From: UBA2428 sp002343545
GTDB taxonomy: Bacteria > Bdellovibrionota > UBA2428
Direction: 5' to 3'
Length of the DNA stretch: 34,921 nt
Assembly (NCBI GenBank): GCA_937952285.1
Contig: CALFZE010000017.1
Span: 1 to 34,921, forward strand
This document shows positions 23,330-31,097 of this stretch, one piece after another. The notes under the pieces were generated by a model that was given only the letters and a program-made list of their open reading frames with translations, made no database searches and had not been told where the DNA came from. A program made the translations under genes and the position numbers. Positions within the stretch are counted from its first letter, which is position 1. Each line of letters opens with the position of its first letter.

Positions 23330-24427
23330 TTATAGGCGGCCCAGCAGCTCGAGTGCGACGAGATCAAGCGTATCCATGGCTTCCGGCGACGGCGGGGATC
23401 CGTCTTTCGCGTAGAGGGGGCTTTGGTTCGAGAGAACAAAGACCCCACGATCCCGGCCGGGATCAAAGGCCATGGCGCTCGTGAAGCCGCCAAGCATTCC
23501 GTTGTGGAAGACGATCGGGTCTTCCGCGGGTGGCAAGCGGAAGAGGTGCCACGCGAGGCCCAGGCTGAGCGGAGGCTCCGCGGTGAACGAAGGTTTTCGC
23601 GAGAGGCGAATGGCCGAGGCGAGCGGTCCTTGGGGGCGGAGCTGAGCCTTAAGAAAACTCAAAAGATCTTGGCCCGTGGAAAATACGGTTCCCGTTCCTT
23701 CGAATCCTTCGGGCAGTTGCCAGTCGGTGGTCACGTTTTGGTCGCGATCGTGCCCGGTCGCTCTCGCCGGACCGATTTCGGTTTGCACGCCCGTGTTTGG
23801 AAGGCCGAGCGGGTCGAGCACGAGTCGTTTGAGCCAAGCGCCGTAAGTCTCGCGGCGGCGGGAGGAGCCCACGAGCCCCGCGAGTCCGTAGCCTAGATTG
23901 GAGTAGCGGTAGGCCGGAGCTTCGAGCTCCACTCGCGCGACGAAAGCCTTCATTCGTTCGAGCGTGTAGTCCGCGTAAGGGTCGCGTTCGTTGGCCGGTC
24001 GAAAGTCGTCGGGAAGCGTCGGCAATCCCGAGCTCTGGTCCAGGATTGACCGGAGAGGGCGGGCGCCGAGGCCGCGCGAGAGCGGGAACGGCGCGAGTTC
24101 GCGGAGCGGAGCTTCGAGCGAAAAGCCGCTTTCGGTTTCGGCTTGGCGCGCGAGCGCGAGCGCGGTGAAAGTTTTCGTGATCGAGGGGATGGGAAAGCGA
24201 GTCTCGGCCGTGGGAACGACGCCGGAACCTTTGCGGATTTCGCCGAATCCCATAAGGAGAGATTCGTCTCCGCGAACGACGCCCACGACGAGCCCCACCG
24301 CGGCTTTGTTCTTGAGGAGTGGTATCGCCAAGCGCGTCGATATCTCGTCGCGGAGGGATTCCGTGCTAAGGGGCGCGGCGTGGCTTGGCAGCGTGGCGAG
24401 GAGGAGCGCGACAAGCGGGGTTTTCAT
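23330..24427 (-). CDS. Secreted class C beta-lactamase-like serine hydrolase
   Basis: This 365-residue protein of the beta-lactamase class C/penicillin-binding-protein fold has a signal peptide (residues 1 to about 17). The catalytic elements are in order: S-I-T-K with Ser82 and Lys85, Y-S-N at 175-177 in Y-R-Y-S-N-L-G-Y, and H-N-G at 308-310 (replacing the K-T-G box) in F-H-N-G-M-L-G-G. The HxG variant is common in esterases, D-aminopeptidases and other non-lactamase members, so antibiotic hydrolysis should not be assumed. Its ATG overlaps the stop of the upstream HTH gene by 4 bases, so the two are translated together and the regulator probably controls this enzyme. Confidence 0.88.
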   Translation of the reverse strand: MKTPLVALLLATLPSHAAPLSTESLRDEISTRLAIPLLKNKAAVGLVVGVVRGDESLLMGFGEIRKGSGVVPTAETRFPIPSITKTFTALALARQAETESGFSLEAPLRELAPFPLSRGLGARPLRSILDQSSGLPTLPDDFRPANERDPYADYTLERMKAFVARVELEAPAYRYSNLGYGLAGLVGSSRRRETYGAWLKRLVLDPLGLPNTGVQTEIGPARATGHDRDQNVTTDWQLPEGFEGTGTVFSTGQDLLSFLKAQLRPQGPLASAIRLSRKPSFTAEPPLSLGLAWHLFRLPPAEDPIVFHNGMLGGFTSAMAFDPGRDRGVFVLSNQSPLYAKDGSPPSPEAMDTLDLVALELLGRL

Positions 24428-25038
24428 CGGGCGGCCTTTCTAATCGATCGGACGGGTTTGCGGATCTCCAAACGGCCGACGTGGGAGTGGTCGCCGTCGT
24501 GGGGGTAGAGGCTCAGATTGAGCGCGTAAGTTCGGCCCGAATCACGGTCGGCGCTTTCGAATCGTTTGACGAGGGCTTCGAGCTCGCGCGCGAAATTTTG
24601 GAATTGGGGCGCGTCGACGCGAGCGACTTGAAGGACTCCGAGCAGGCTTTCCGAATCGTCGCCCTTCAGGGTCGCGAGCCGTTCGTTGAGATCATCACGG
24701 AGAAACGAGAGAATTTTGTGGTTCGCGCCTTCGACGTCGCCGTCGAGCGAGACGAGGTCGAAGCGTCGCGCGCTCGCGCGATAGTAGCGTTCGACGACGC
24801 GTCCGATGTCGCGATCTTCGACTCGTCGGATGAGCCGAGTCGCTTCGAGTTTGCGGAAGTGGTGCGTGAGATTCGCGGGATGCACGCCCAAGCCTTTCGC
24901 GATCTGCGAAATCGTTCGGGCCTCGCGAACGAGTTCACCCAGGATTTTGGCGCGCAGCGGGTGCAGGAACGCTTGGCGCTGCGGCTCGTCCCGAAGCTCG
25001 AGGCGCGGTGCGGGTTCGAAGTCGGCGTGTCGGGGCAT
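24424..25038 (-). CDS. ArsR-like winged-helix transcriptional regulator
   Basis: In this 204-residue regulator the winged helix spans about residues 20-95: H-P-L-R-A-K-I-L-G-E-L, then the helix-turn-helix I-S-Q-I-A-K-G-L-G-V-H-P-A-N-L-T-H-H-F-R-K-L-E and a wing with R-R-V-E-D-R. The remaining 110 residues are helical with a run of acidic and aromatic residues and could sense a ligand. It is first in an operon with the serine hydrolase (4-base overlap). A perfect palindrome ends 3 bases before its ATG and no Shine-Dalgarno sequence fits in that space, so the gene probably represses itself and may be translated from a leaderless message. Confidence 0.8.
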   Translation of the reverse strand: MPRHADFEPAPRLELRDEPQRQAFLHPLRAKILGELVREARTISQIAKGLGVHPANLTHHFRKLEATRLIRRVEDRDIGRVVERYYRASARRFDLVSLDGDVEGANHKILSFLRDDLNERLATLKGDDSESLLGVLQVARVDAPQFQNFARELEALVKRFESADRDSGRTYALNLSLYPHDGDHSHVGRLEIRKPVRSIRKAAR

Positions 25039-25041
25039 GGC

Positions 25042-25069
25042 GCATCATTAGATTATTTTCTAATGATGC
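25042..25069 (-). promoter_or_regulatory. Perfect palindrome, likely operator of the HTH-hydrolase operon
   Basis: GCATCATTAGA and TCTAATGATGC are separated by 6 bases and end 3 bases before the start codon at 25038. A poorly matching promoter (TTGTGC at 25068-25073, TAATGA at 25045-25050, spacing 17) would lie almost wholly under the palindrome, the arrangement of an autorepressor site. Confidence 0.65.
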
Positions 25070-25093
25070 ACAATTTCTTTTTGGTCGGGATCC

Positions 25094-26041
25094 TTAGCCG
25101 AGCAGCGCCTCGAGTTTATCGAAGGTTCCCGTCCAGCCTTGGGTCATGCCGGCCTTCGCGGCGTGGAAGGTGGCGGCTTCCTCGGCCGTGGCGGGGCCGT
25201 CGACTTCCCACCTTACGGTCACGCGCGTTTCGCCCTGGCCTTCGCTCGTGAAGGTCACGGTCGTGCGCATGCGGTCGGGCCAGGTCGGGGCAAAGGGGGG
25301 CTTCGCGAGCCGGCCGGCTTCGTCGCAAAAGTTCTGGGTGTAGACGAGCTGGTCGTGGGGCTGGATGAGCTCGTAGTTGACCTGCCCGTACATCGAGCTG
25401 CCATCGGCGTTCTTCATCGCGTAGCGCGAAGTTCCGCCGGGCTTCACGTCGACGCTCAGGAACTTCATGGTGGCCCCGGTGGGCGGCAGCCACTTCGCGA
25501 GGTGCTCGGGATCGGTCCACATCTTGAAAAGAGTTTTTTGGTCGGTTCGGAAGGAGCGGTTGATCAGGAAGACGTCGCCGCGCTTCTGTTCGCCCTCGAG
25601 GTATTCGCCCAGACGATCCCACGTGGAGTCGCCGCCGGCCTGCTTGATGAACTTCTGGATCTCGCGGGCGGCCTCGGGCGTGGCGAGGCTCATCGTCATG
25701 TCCATGAGCGTCTTACCGCCCATGTCGGTGAAGGTCGTGGTCACGCGGAAGAGGGGTGGGCGACCTTCGCTGGCCCCGTGGTCGTAGACGAGGCGCGCGT
25801 ACTTTTCGACCTCGTGGTAGGTCGTGATGTTCGGCCAGTCCACGCCGTCGGGGCCGTGCATGGTGTAGATCCATTGGCCTCCGGGGCGCACCTCTTTACT
25901 CTTGGTCGTGATCGTGAAGCCGCGCGGACCCCACCACTTGGACGCGTGCTTGTCTTCGGTCCAGGCTTCCCAGACGAGTTTCACGGGCGCGTCGAAAACG
26001 CGAACGAGACGGAGTTCGTTGTCCTTATTTGCCTTTGCCAT
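25094..26041 (-). CDS. Double SRPBCC (AHSA1-type) domain protein
   Basis: This 315-residue cytoplasmic protein is built of two START/Bet v 1-like AHSA1 domains. The first (about 8-150) begins R-L-V-R-V-F-D-A-P-V-K-L-V-W-E-A-W-T-E with K-W-W-G-P-R-G-F and G-G-Q-W-I-Y-T-M; the second (about 165-312) begins I-N-R-S-F-R-T-D-Q-K-T-L-F-K-M-W-T-D with W-L-P-P and G-G-T-S-R-Y-A-M. These hydrophobic-pocket proteins often follow an ArsR gene, as here, and their ligands are mostly unknown. The start at 26041 is chosen for AAAGGA about eight bases upstream; the open frame goes on to 26101. It overlaps the regulator's 3' end by 17 bases. No gene lies between it and the palindrome at 25042. Confidence 0.88.
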   Translation of the reverse strand: MAKANKDNELRLVRVFDAPVKLVWEAWTEDKHASKWWGPRGFTITTKSKEVRPGGQWIYTMHGPDGVDWPNITTYHEVEKYARLVYDHGASEGRPPLFRVTTTFTDMGGKTLMDMTMSLATPEAAREIQKFIKQAGGDSTWDRLGEYLEGEQKRGDVFLINRSFRTDQKTLFKMWTDPEHLAKWLPPTGATMKFLSVDVKPGGTSRYAMKNADGSSMYGQVNYELIQPHDQLVYTQNFCDEAGRLAKPPFAPTWPDRMRTTVTFTSEGQGETRVTVRWEVDGPATAEEAATFHAAKAGMTQGWTGTFDKLEALLG

Positions 26042-26387
26042 GCTTTTTTCCTTTCGCGGCGTCCTTTTGAATCTCCAGGAGGTACTCGTCCAGGCGATCA
26101 AAGGTTTCTTCCCAGTGTTTGCGGTAGGCCGAGATCCAGTCGTCGGCTGGCTTGAGGGCTTTCGCTTCGAGCTGGCAGGGGCGCCATTGCGCGCTTCTGC
26201 CGCGTCGAATGAGTCCCGCTTTCTCCAGGACTTTGAGGTGCTTCGTGATGGCGGGGAGGCTCATCGCGTAGGGCGCGGCGAGTTCCGTGACGCCGAGCTC
26301 GCCCGTCGCGAGACGGCCCAAGATGCTCCGGCGCGTGGGGTCGCTCAACGCCGCGAAGATCGTCGAGAGGGTGTCCGCCGAGGTCAT
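26025..26387 (-). CDS. ArsR-family transcriptional regulator
   Basis: In this 120-residue winged-helix regulator the opening I-F-A-A-L-S-D-P-T-R-R-S-I-L-G-R-L is diagnostic, followed by L-G-V-T-E-L-A-A-P-Y-A-M-S-L-P-A-I-T-K-H-L as the recognition helix and a wing with R-R-G-R-S-A-Q-W-R. It lacks the Cys metal motif of ArsR/SmtB metal sensors (C-V-C), so it belongs to the metal-free group that pairs with SRPBCC genes. An open frame extends to 26444, but that would place the start inside or before the palindrome; ATG 26387 gives the normal N-terminus. The SRPBCC gene overlaps its 3' end. Confidence 0.9.
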   Translation of the reverse strand: MTSADTLSTIFAALSDPTRRSILGRLATGELGVTELAAPYAMSLPAITKHLKVLEKAGLIRRGRSAQWRPCQLEAKALKPADDWISAYRKHWEETFDRLDEYLLEIQKDAAKGKKHGKGK

Positions 26388-26388
26388 G

Positions 26389-26418
26389 CTTTTATTTAAC
26401 CAAAAGGTTAAATAAAAG
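26389..26418 (-). promoter_or_regulatory. Perfect 13-bp palindrome, likely ArsR operator with promoter inside
   Basis: CTTTTATTTAACC and GGTTAAATAAAAG flank AAAA, ending one base before the ATG at 26387. Its core TTAACC-N4-GGTTAA is symmetric as ArsR dimers require. On the minus strand TTGCCT (26417-26422) and TTAAAT (26394-26399), 17 apart, place the promoter beneath the palindrome with the expected start near the ATG. Confidence 0.72.
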
Positions 26419-26450
26419 GCAAGCGAAAATCTCCCCGATCTCAATTTGTT

Positions 26451-27614
26451 CTAATCGTGGTCAGTCGACGTCGCTTTGGTGGCCACGTAGTGGCTGAGAT
26501 GACAGACGACGAGGGCGTAGGGAAAGATCGCGTACCCGAAGAGTTCCGCGCTCAGCACGGCGCAAGCCCATGGCACCCGCGAGGCGCCTGCGTAAACGGC
26601 GGCGAAGCCCAGCGCGGCCAGGAAGGCCGTCGGCAGACCCGCGAACGCGGCGAGCACGTTGCCGAGCGTCGAGCCCACGAAGACGAGCGGGATGAATTCG
26701 CCCCCTTGGAATCCGCTCGCCAGGGTGAGGGCCGTGAAGACGGCCTTTAGGAAGGGTTCTTCGGGGGCGCTCTGCGCGTTCAGCGCCTTGGCGATGCTCT
26801 CGAGTCCAAGGCCCGCGAAGCGTCCGCTTCCTTCCAAGCCGTAGAGCGCGACGAGCAAGAGGCCCCCAACGAGGGGACGAAGGGGAGGGTAGCGAAGGAA
26901 GCGCGCGTGGAGACGCTCGAGCGCGTGCAGGAGTCCCGTGAAAGCGGCGGTCGCCAGCCCGAGCGCGAGGCCCGCCGCCCCGAGCCGAACGACGAGGCCC
27001 GCCGAAAGGGCCGGGATTCCGACCGTCGCGAAGTCGCCGTGCGGAGTGCGAAGGAGTCGGGCGACGGCGTGCGCGACGAACGCGGTCGCCAGGCTCACCG
27101 CGAGCGCGCCGGCTTTCGGGCGTCCGAGGCGAGCGTACTCGAAGCCGAAGATCGCACCCGCGAGGGGCGCTCCCGTCGCCGCTCCGAAGCCCGCGCCGAG
27201 GGCCGCGCTCAGAAGCGTGCGCCGCGTTTCGGGCGTGACGCCGCAAGCGCGGGCGATCCGGTCGGAAAGCGCCGCGCCCATGACGACGGCGCTTCGTTCC
27301 CGCCCGGCCGAGCCGCCGAAGAAATGCGTGATCACCGTGCCCAGGTAAGCGAGCGGCGCCGTGCGGAGCGGAACCCGGGGGATGAGCCCCCGGCTTCTCT
27401 GGACGTCGCGCATGGTGACTTCGTCCGGAAGGTGAAACGAGAGAAGGCCCAGCCCGAGGCCGGCCAAGGGAAGCAGCCAAAGGACTTCGGGGTGCGCTTG
27501 GCGAAAGCCCGTGGCCCAGGCGAGGCTCCAGAGGAGTGCCGAGGCCGCCGCGCCCGCGGCCGCGCCACACGCCAGGATGCCGATGAGAGAGCGGAAAGAA
27601 TATCGGAGGCTCAC
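26451..27614 (-). CDS. CLC-family anion channel/antiporter, possibly CLC-F type
   Basis: This 387-residue membrane protein has 10-11 hydrophobic helices. CLC signatures: G-G-S-A-G-R-E-R-S-A-V-V-M-G (the gating-Glu helix; classical members read G-R-E-G-P) and F-Q-G-G-E-F-I-P-L-V-F-V-G-S-T-L-G-N (G-x-F-x-P region). G-R-E-x-(T/S)-A-V and Q-G-G-E-x-x-P-L resemble the fluoride/proton antiporter branch as I recall it, so fluoride export is possible but not shown. The Gly-to-Arg change in GRER is unusual. It uses a GTG start; no clear ribosome site is visible. No fluoride riboswitch fits in the leader. Confidence 0.82.
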   Translation of the reverse strand: MSLRYSFRSLIGILACGAAAGAAASALLWSLAWATGFRQAHPEVLWLLPLAGLGLGLLSFHLPDEVTMRDVQRSRGLIPRVPLRTAPLAYLGTVITHFFGGSAGRERSAVVMGAALSDRIARACGVTPETRRTLLSAALGAGFGAATGAPLAGAIFGFEYARLGRPKAGALAVSLATAFVAHAVARLLRTPHGDFATVGIPALSAGLVVRLGAAGLALGLATAAFTGLLHALERLHARFLRYPPLRPLVGGLLLVALYGLEGSGRFAGLGLESIAKALNAQSAPEEPFLKAVFTALTLASGFQGGEFIPLVFVGSTLGNVLAAFAGLPTAFLAALGFAAVYAGASRVPWACAVLSAELFGYAIFPYALVVCHLSHYVATKATSTDHD

Positions 27615-27625
27615 GGAAGAAGGCT

Positions 27626-27654
27626 AGGATAGGGCGAATGGTTGGGGGGATCAA
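27626..27654 (-). promoter_or_regulatory. Promoter-like hexamers for the CLC gene
   Basis: On the minus strand TTGATC (27649-27654) and TATCCT (27626-27631) are 17 bases apart, each with 4 of 6 consensus matches. The leader would be only a few bases long before the GTG at 27614, leaving no room for a riboswitch. Confidence 0.35.
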
Positions 27655-27722
27655 TTGGTCTCGGGGGCTTTGGGGCTAATTGCCTCTCGCTTCCCCCCGG
27701 CTTCCTGGCTAAGACCCCGGAA

Positions 27723-30700
27723 ATGATTACGATTCCCCGGCACTACCGGCCGCTCGTTGTGCTTACGGCCGTTCTCGTTTTCCTCTTCGTTAAGGTCATC
27801 TTGCTGGGCTCGAGCTTTCAGAAAGTAATCGAGCAGGAGCGCCTCGTGGCGCACACCGCCGAGGTCTTGAGCGAGCTCGATCTGACGCTTTCCTCCGCGA
27901 AGGACGCCGAGACGGGCGTGCGGGGTTACCTCCTGACCGCCGAAGAAAGCCACTTGGATCCTTACAATCGTGGCGTGGCCGAAGCGATGGCTCACATCCA
28001 AAGGGTCACGACGCTCACGAGCGATAACCTGCAGCAGCGCGACGCGAGCCTCGAGATCCGCGCCAACCTGCAGAAGCGCTTCGAGGCGTTAGAGGCGCTG
28101 AAGGTCGCTTTCCAGACTTCGGGCGAGCGTCCGGCGCGGACGAACGTTCACTTCGCCGATGGCAAGGCCCTCATGGACGTCCTTCGCGGGCAAGTCGAAC
28201 GGATGAAGGAATCCGAACGGGCTTTGTTGCGCGCGCGCTCGCGGAGCGCGGAGCAGAGCAAAGAAGCCTTCTCGTGGATTCTCTACTTGTCCAACGCTTT
28301 CCTGTCGGCCGTGCTGGTCTTCGCCTTCGTGCAGATCTCGAAGAACGTGCTTCGAACCCAGACCGAAGTGGCCGAGAAGGCCCTCGAGGCCCGGCACAAG
28401 AATTTGGTCGCCTCGTTCGCGCAGTCGGTCGCCGGCGATCTCGAGATCGGCGTGGCGTCGGAAAAAGTCCTGGAAAGCTTTTCGAAGGCGTTGGGCTTCG
28501 TGGCCGGTCGCCTCTATTTCTTGGACCGGGGGCGTCTGAAGCTCGGCGCTTCGCTCGGAACGGACGCCCGCGACGAGACGTTCGACGATTCGGCCGCGGG
28601 GCTGCTGCGGACGGCGCTCCGCCGCGACGAGCTTTGGCAACTCGACGAAGTCCCCGCGGACTACTGGCGAATATCCTCGGGGCTGGGCGAAACCCGCCCG
28701 CGCTTTCTGACCTTCGTCCCCCTTTCGTTCCAGGGCTTTTCGATCGGTCTGCTCGAGCTGGCTTCCCTCAAGCCCCTCGACGCGGGCGAGGCCAAGGTCA
28801 TCCCGGCGCTGGCCGAAACGGTCGCGATCGGGCTGAGCGCCGCCGAGTCACGGTCGCGCCTTCGCGCGCTCCTCGAGACGACTCAGCAGCAGTCGCAAGA
28901 GCTCCAAGCCCAGCAAGAGGAGCTTCGGGCTTCGAACGAAGAGCTCGAGCAACAGGCCCGCGCGCTCGAGAGCCAACAGCAGGCGCTCAACATCAAGAAC
29001 CGCGAGCTCGAGACGACGCAGGCGCAACTCGAAGCGCGGGCGCGCGATCTCGAGCTGTCGACGCAATACAAATCCGAATTCCTGGCCAAGATGTCGCACG
29101 AGCTGCGTACGCCGCTCAACGGCTTACTCATTCTCTCGACGCTTCTGGCCGAGAACAAAGAAAAGAACCTCAACGAACAGCAAAAGCAGTTCGCCAAGTC
29201 GATCAACGGCGCGGGCAACGACTTGCTGATGCTCATCAATGACATCCTGGATCTTTCCAAGATCGAGGCCCGCAAGCTCACGCTGAGGGCCGAGGATTTT
29301 TCGCTCGGGGAGCTCATCGAATCGACGAAGACGGCCTTCGATCCGCAGGTCCGGGCAAAGTCTTTGGACTTCGTCGTCGACGTGCCGCCCGAGCTCCGCA
29401 ACTTCGCCTTGCACACGGATCGGCAGCGTCTCGATCAGATCCTGCGCAACTTCATTTCGAACGCGATCAAATTCACGTCGAAGGGCTCCATCTCGCTGCG
29501 GGCCGAGGTGGCCGAGAAGGGCGACCTGCTGCGCCTCAGCGTCGTCGACACCGGCATCGGCGTGCCCCCCGCCAAGCAGCGCCTTATCTTCGAAGCCTTC
29601 GAGCAGGCCGACGGTTCGGTCAGCCGTCAGTACGGCGGCACGGGGCTCGGGCTGACGATCGCCAAGGAGCTGGCCCAGTTGCTGGGCGGCGCGATTTCCG
29701 TCTCTTCGGAAGAAGGCAAGGGCAGCACCTTCACGATCTCGTTGCCGGCCGTCTTGCCGGTCGCATCCGAGACGGCCGTGGCCGAGCGCCCGGCCATCCC
29801 GGGCTTCGAGACCCGCCTGGGCCGGGAGCTTGCCGGCGCGGACGAAAAGGCTTCGCCGGACGAGGTCAAGCAGGCCGTGAAGAGCGCGCTCAAGGGCGTC
29901 GACTCCGAGAAGACCATTCTCGTCGTGGAGGACGACGAGCGTTTCCGGTTCTCCGTCGTGGAAGCGGCGAAGTCCTACGGCTTCCAACCGATCGAGGCCG
30001 CCGACGGCGAGGTCGCGCTTGGCATCCTTCGCTCCCACGTGCCTTCCGCGATCCTCCTCGACATCAAGCTGCCGGGCATCAGCGGCCTGGGCATCCTCGA
30101 GATGATCAAGCAGATGCCGCACTTGCGTCACGTGCCGGTGCACATGATCTCGGCGCTCGAATACCAGCAGAATGCCTTGCGCATGGGCGCGCTCGGCTAC
30201 CTCACGAAGCCCGTTACGATCGACAAGGTCCGTTCGGCCCTGGGTCGGATCGAGAAGATCATCTCGACGAAGCTTCGCCGCGTGCTGCTCGTCGAGGATG
30301 ACCCCGTTCAGCGCCTGGCCGTTTCCGAACTTATCGCGGGCTCCGATATCGAGGTCGTGAGCGTCGACACGGGCGAGGCCGCCATCGATCGCGTCAAGCG
30401 GGACGGCTTCGACTGCATCATCCTCGACCTCACTTTGCCGGACGTTTCGGGCATCGATCTGCTCGGCGAGCTGCGCAAGCTCGAGGTCGCGCTCCCCCCC
30501 GTCGTCATCTACACGGGCAAGGACCTGACCGAGGAGGAAGACCAGTACCTTCGCAAGTTCTCCGAAAGCATCATCATCAAGGGCGCCCGCTCGCCCGAAC
30601 GTCTTCTCGACGAAGTGAACCTCTTCCTGCACCGCGTGGAGTCGCTGCTCCCCGAGTCGACGCGCGCCATGCTGAGCCACCTCCGCTCGCAGGCCAAGGG

Positions 30701-31097
30701 CTTCGAAGGCAAGAAGATCCTCCTCGTCGACGACGACATCCGGAATATCTTCGCGCTCACGAGCGCCCTCGAGTCGAAGGGACTCAAGGTCGAGATCGCG
30801 CGCGACGGATTGCAGGCCCTCGAGGCGGTCGCTAAGCACGCCGACATCGACTTGGTCCTGATGGACATCATGATGCCGAAGATGGACGGATTCGAGGCCA
30901 TCCGCCGTATCCGTCAGGACGCGAATCCGCGGATCAAGGGACTTCCCATCGTCGCCCTCACGGCGAAGGCCATGAAGGAAGATCACGAGCGTTGCATCGA
31001 GGCCGGCGCGAGCGACTACCTTCCGAAGCCGGTCAACCTCGAGAACCTCATGACGATCCTCAAGGTTTGGCTCTCGCCGCGGGGGCTTTTCTTGTGA
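27723..31097 (+). CDS. CHASE3 hybrid sensor kinase with three receiver domains
   Basis: This 1124-residue inner-membrane kinase has TM1 (about 10-30), a periplasmic CHASE3 domain (about 35-170, with D-A-E-T-G-V-R-G-Y-L-L-T), TM2 (about 185-205), a GAF-like domain (about 220-380), a Gln/Glu-rich coiled coil with E-E-L-R-A-S-N-E-E-L-E (about 385-450), HisKA with S-H-E-L-R-T-P (His459), an HATPase (N-A-I-K-F, D-T-G-I-G-V, G-T-G-L-G-L), then three receiver domains with acceptor Asp780, Asp902 and Asp1048. The ATG at 27723 puts TM1 at the N-terminus; the open frame runs back to 27642, and the ribosome site is weak. CheR follows through a GTGA overlap. The signal is unknown; CHASE3 kinases often sense envelope or redox conditions. 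Confidence 0.93.
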   Translation: MITIPRHYRPLVVLTAVLVFLFVKVILLGSSFQKVIEQERLVAHTAEVLSELDLTLSSAKDAETGVRGYLLTAEESHLDPYNRGVAEAMAHIQRVTTLTSDNLQQRDASLEIRANLQKRFEALEALKVAFQTSGERPARTNVHFADGKALMDVLRGQVERMKESERALLRARSRSAEQSKEAFSWILYLSNAFLSAVLVFAFVQISKNVLRTQTEVAEKALEARHKNLVASFAQSVAGDLEIGVASEKVLESFSKALGFVAGRLYFLDRGRLKLGASLGTDARDETFDDSAAGLLRTALRRDELWQLDEVPADYWRISSGLGETRPRFLTFVPLSFQGFSIGLLELASLKPLDAGEAKVIPALAETVAIGLSAAESRSRLRALLETTQQQSQELQAQQEELRASNEELEQQARALESQQQALNIKNRELETTQAQLEARARDLELSTQYKSEFLAKMSHELRTPLNGLLILSTLLAENKEKNLNEQQKQFAKSINGAGNDLLMLINDILDLSKIEARKLTLRAEDFSLGELIESTKTAFDPQVRAKSLDFVVDVPPELRNFALHTDRQRLDQILRNFISNAIKFTSKGSISLRAEVAEKGDLLRLSVVDTGIGVPPAKQRLIFEAFEQADGSVSRQYGGTGLGLTIAKELAQLLGGAISVSSEEGKGSTFTISLPAVLPVASETAVAERPAIPGFETRLGRELAGADEKASPDEVKQAVKSALKGVDSEKTILVVEDDERFRFSVVEAAKSYGFQPIEAADGEVALGILRSHVPSAILLDIKLPGISGLGILEMIKQMPHLRHVPVHMISALEYQQNALRMGALGYLTKPVTIDKVRSALGRIEKIISTKLRRVLLVEDDPVQRLAVSELIAGSDIEVVSVDTGEAAIDRVKRDGFDCIILDLTLPDVSGIDLLGELRKLEVALPPVVIYTGKDLTEEEDQYLRKFSESIIIKGARSPERLLDEVNLFLHRVESLLPESTRAMLSHLRSQAKGFEGKKILLVDDDIRNIFALTSALESKGLKVEIARDGLQALEAVAKHADIDLVLMDIMMPKMDGFEAIRRIRQDANPRIKGLPIVALTAKAMKEDHERCIEAGASDYLPKPVNLENLMTILKVWLSPRGLFL

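Noticed and set aside
23330..24427. Antibiotic resistance beta-lactamase
   Set aside because: The third motif is H-N-G rather than K-T-G and the family is mostly esterases and peptidases; the fold is clear but resistance is not supported.
27615..27722. Possible fluoride riboswitch upstream of the CLC gene
   Set aside because: The candidate promoter sits a dozen bases before the GTG start and no crcB-type pseudoknot sequence is visible, so there is no leader to hold it.
29124..30986. A 620-residue minus-strand open frame opposite the hybrid kinase
   Set aside because: It is an antisense shadow of the kinase and receiver domains; the composition is Asp/Glu/Arg-biased and no motif is present.
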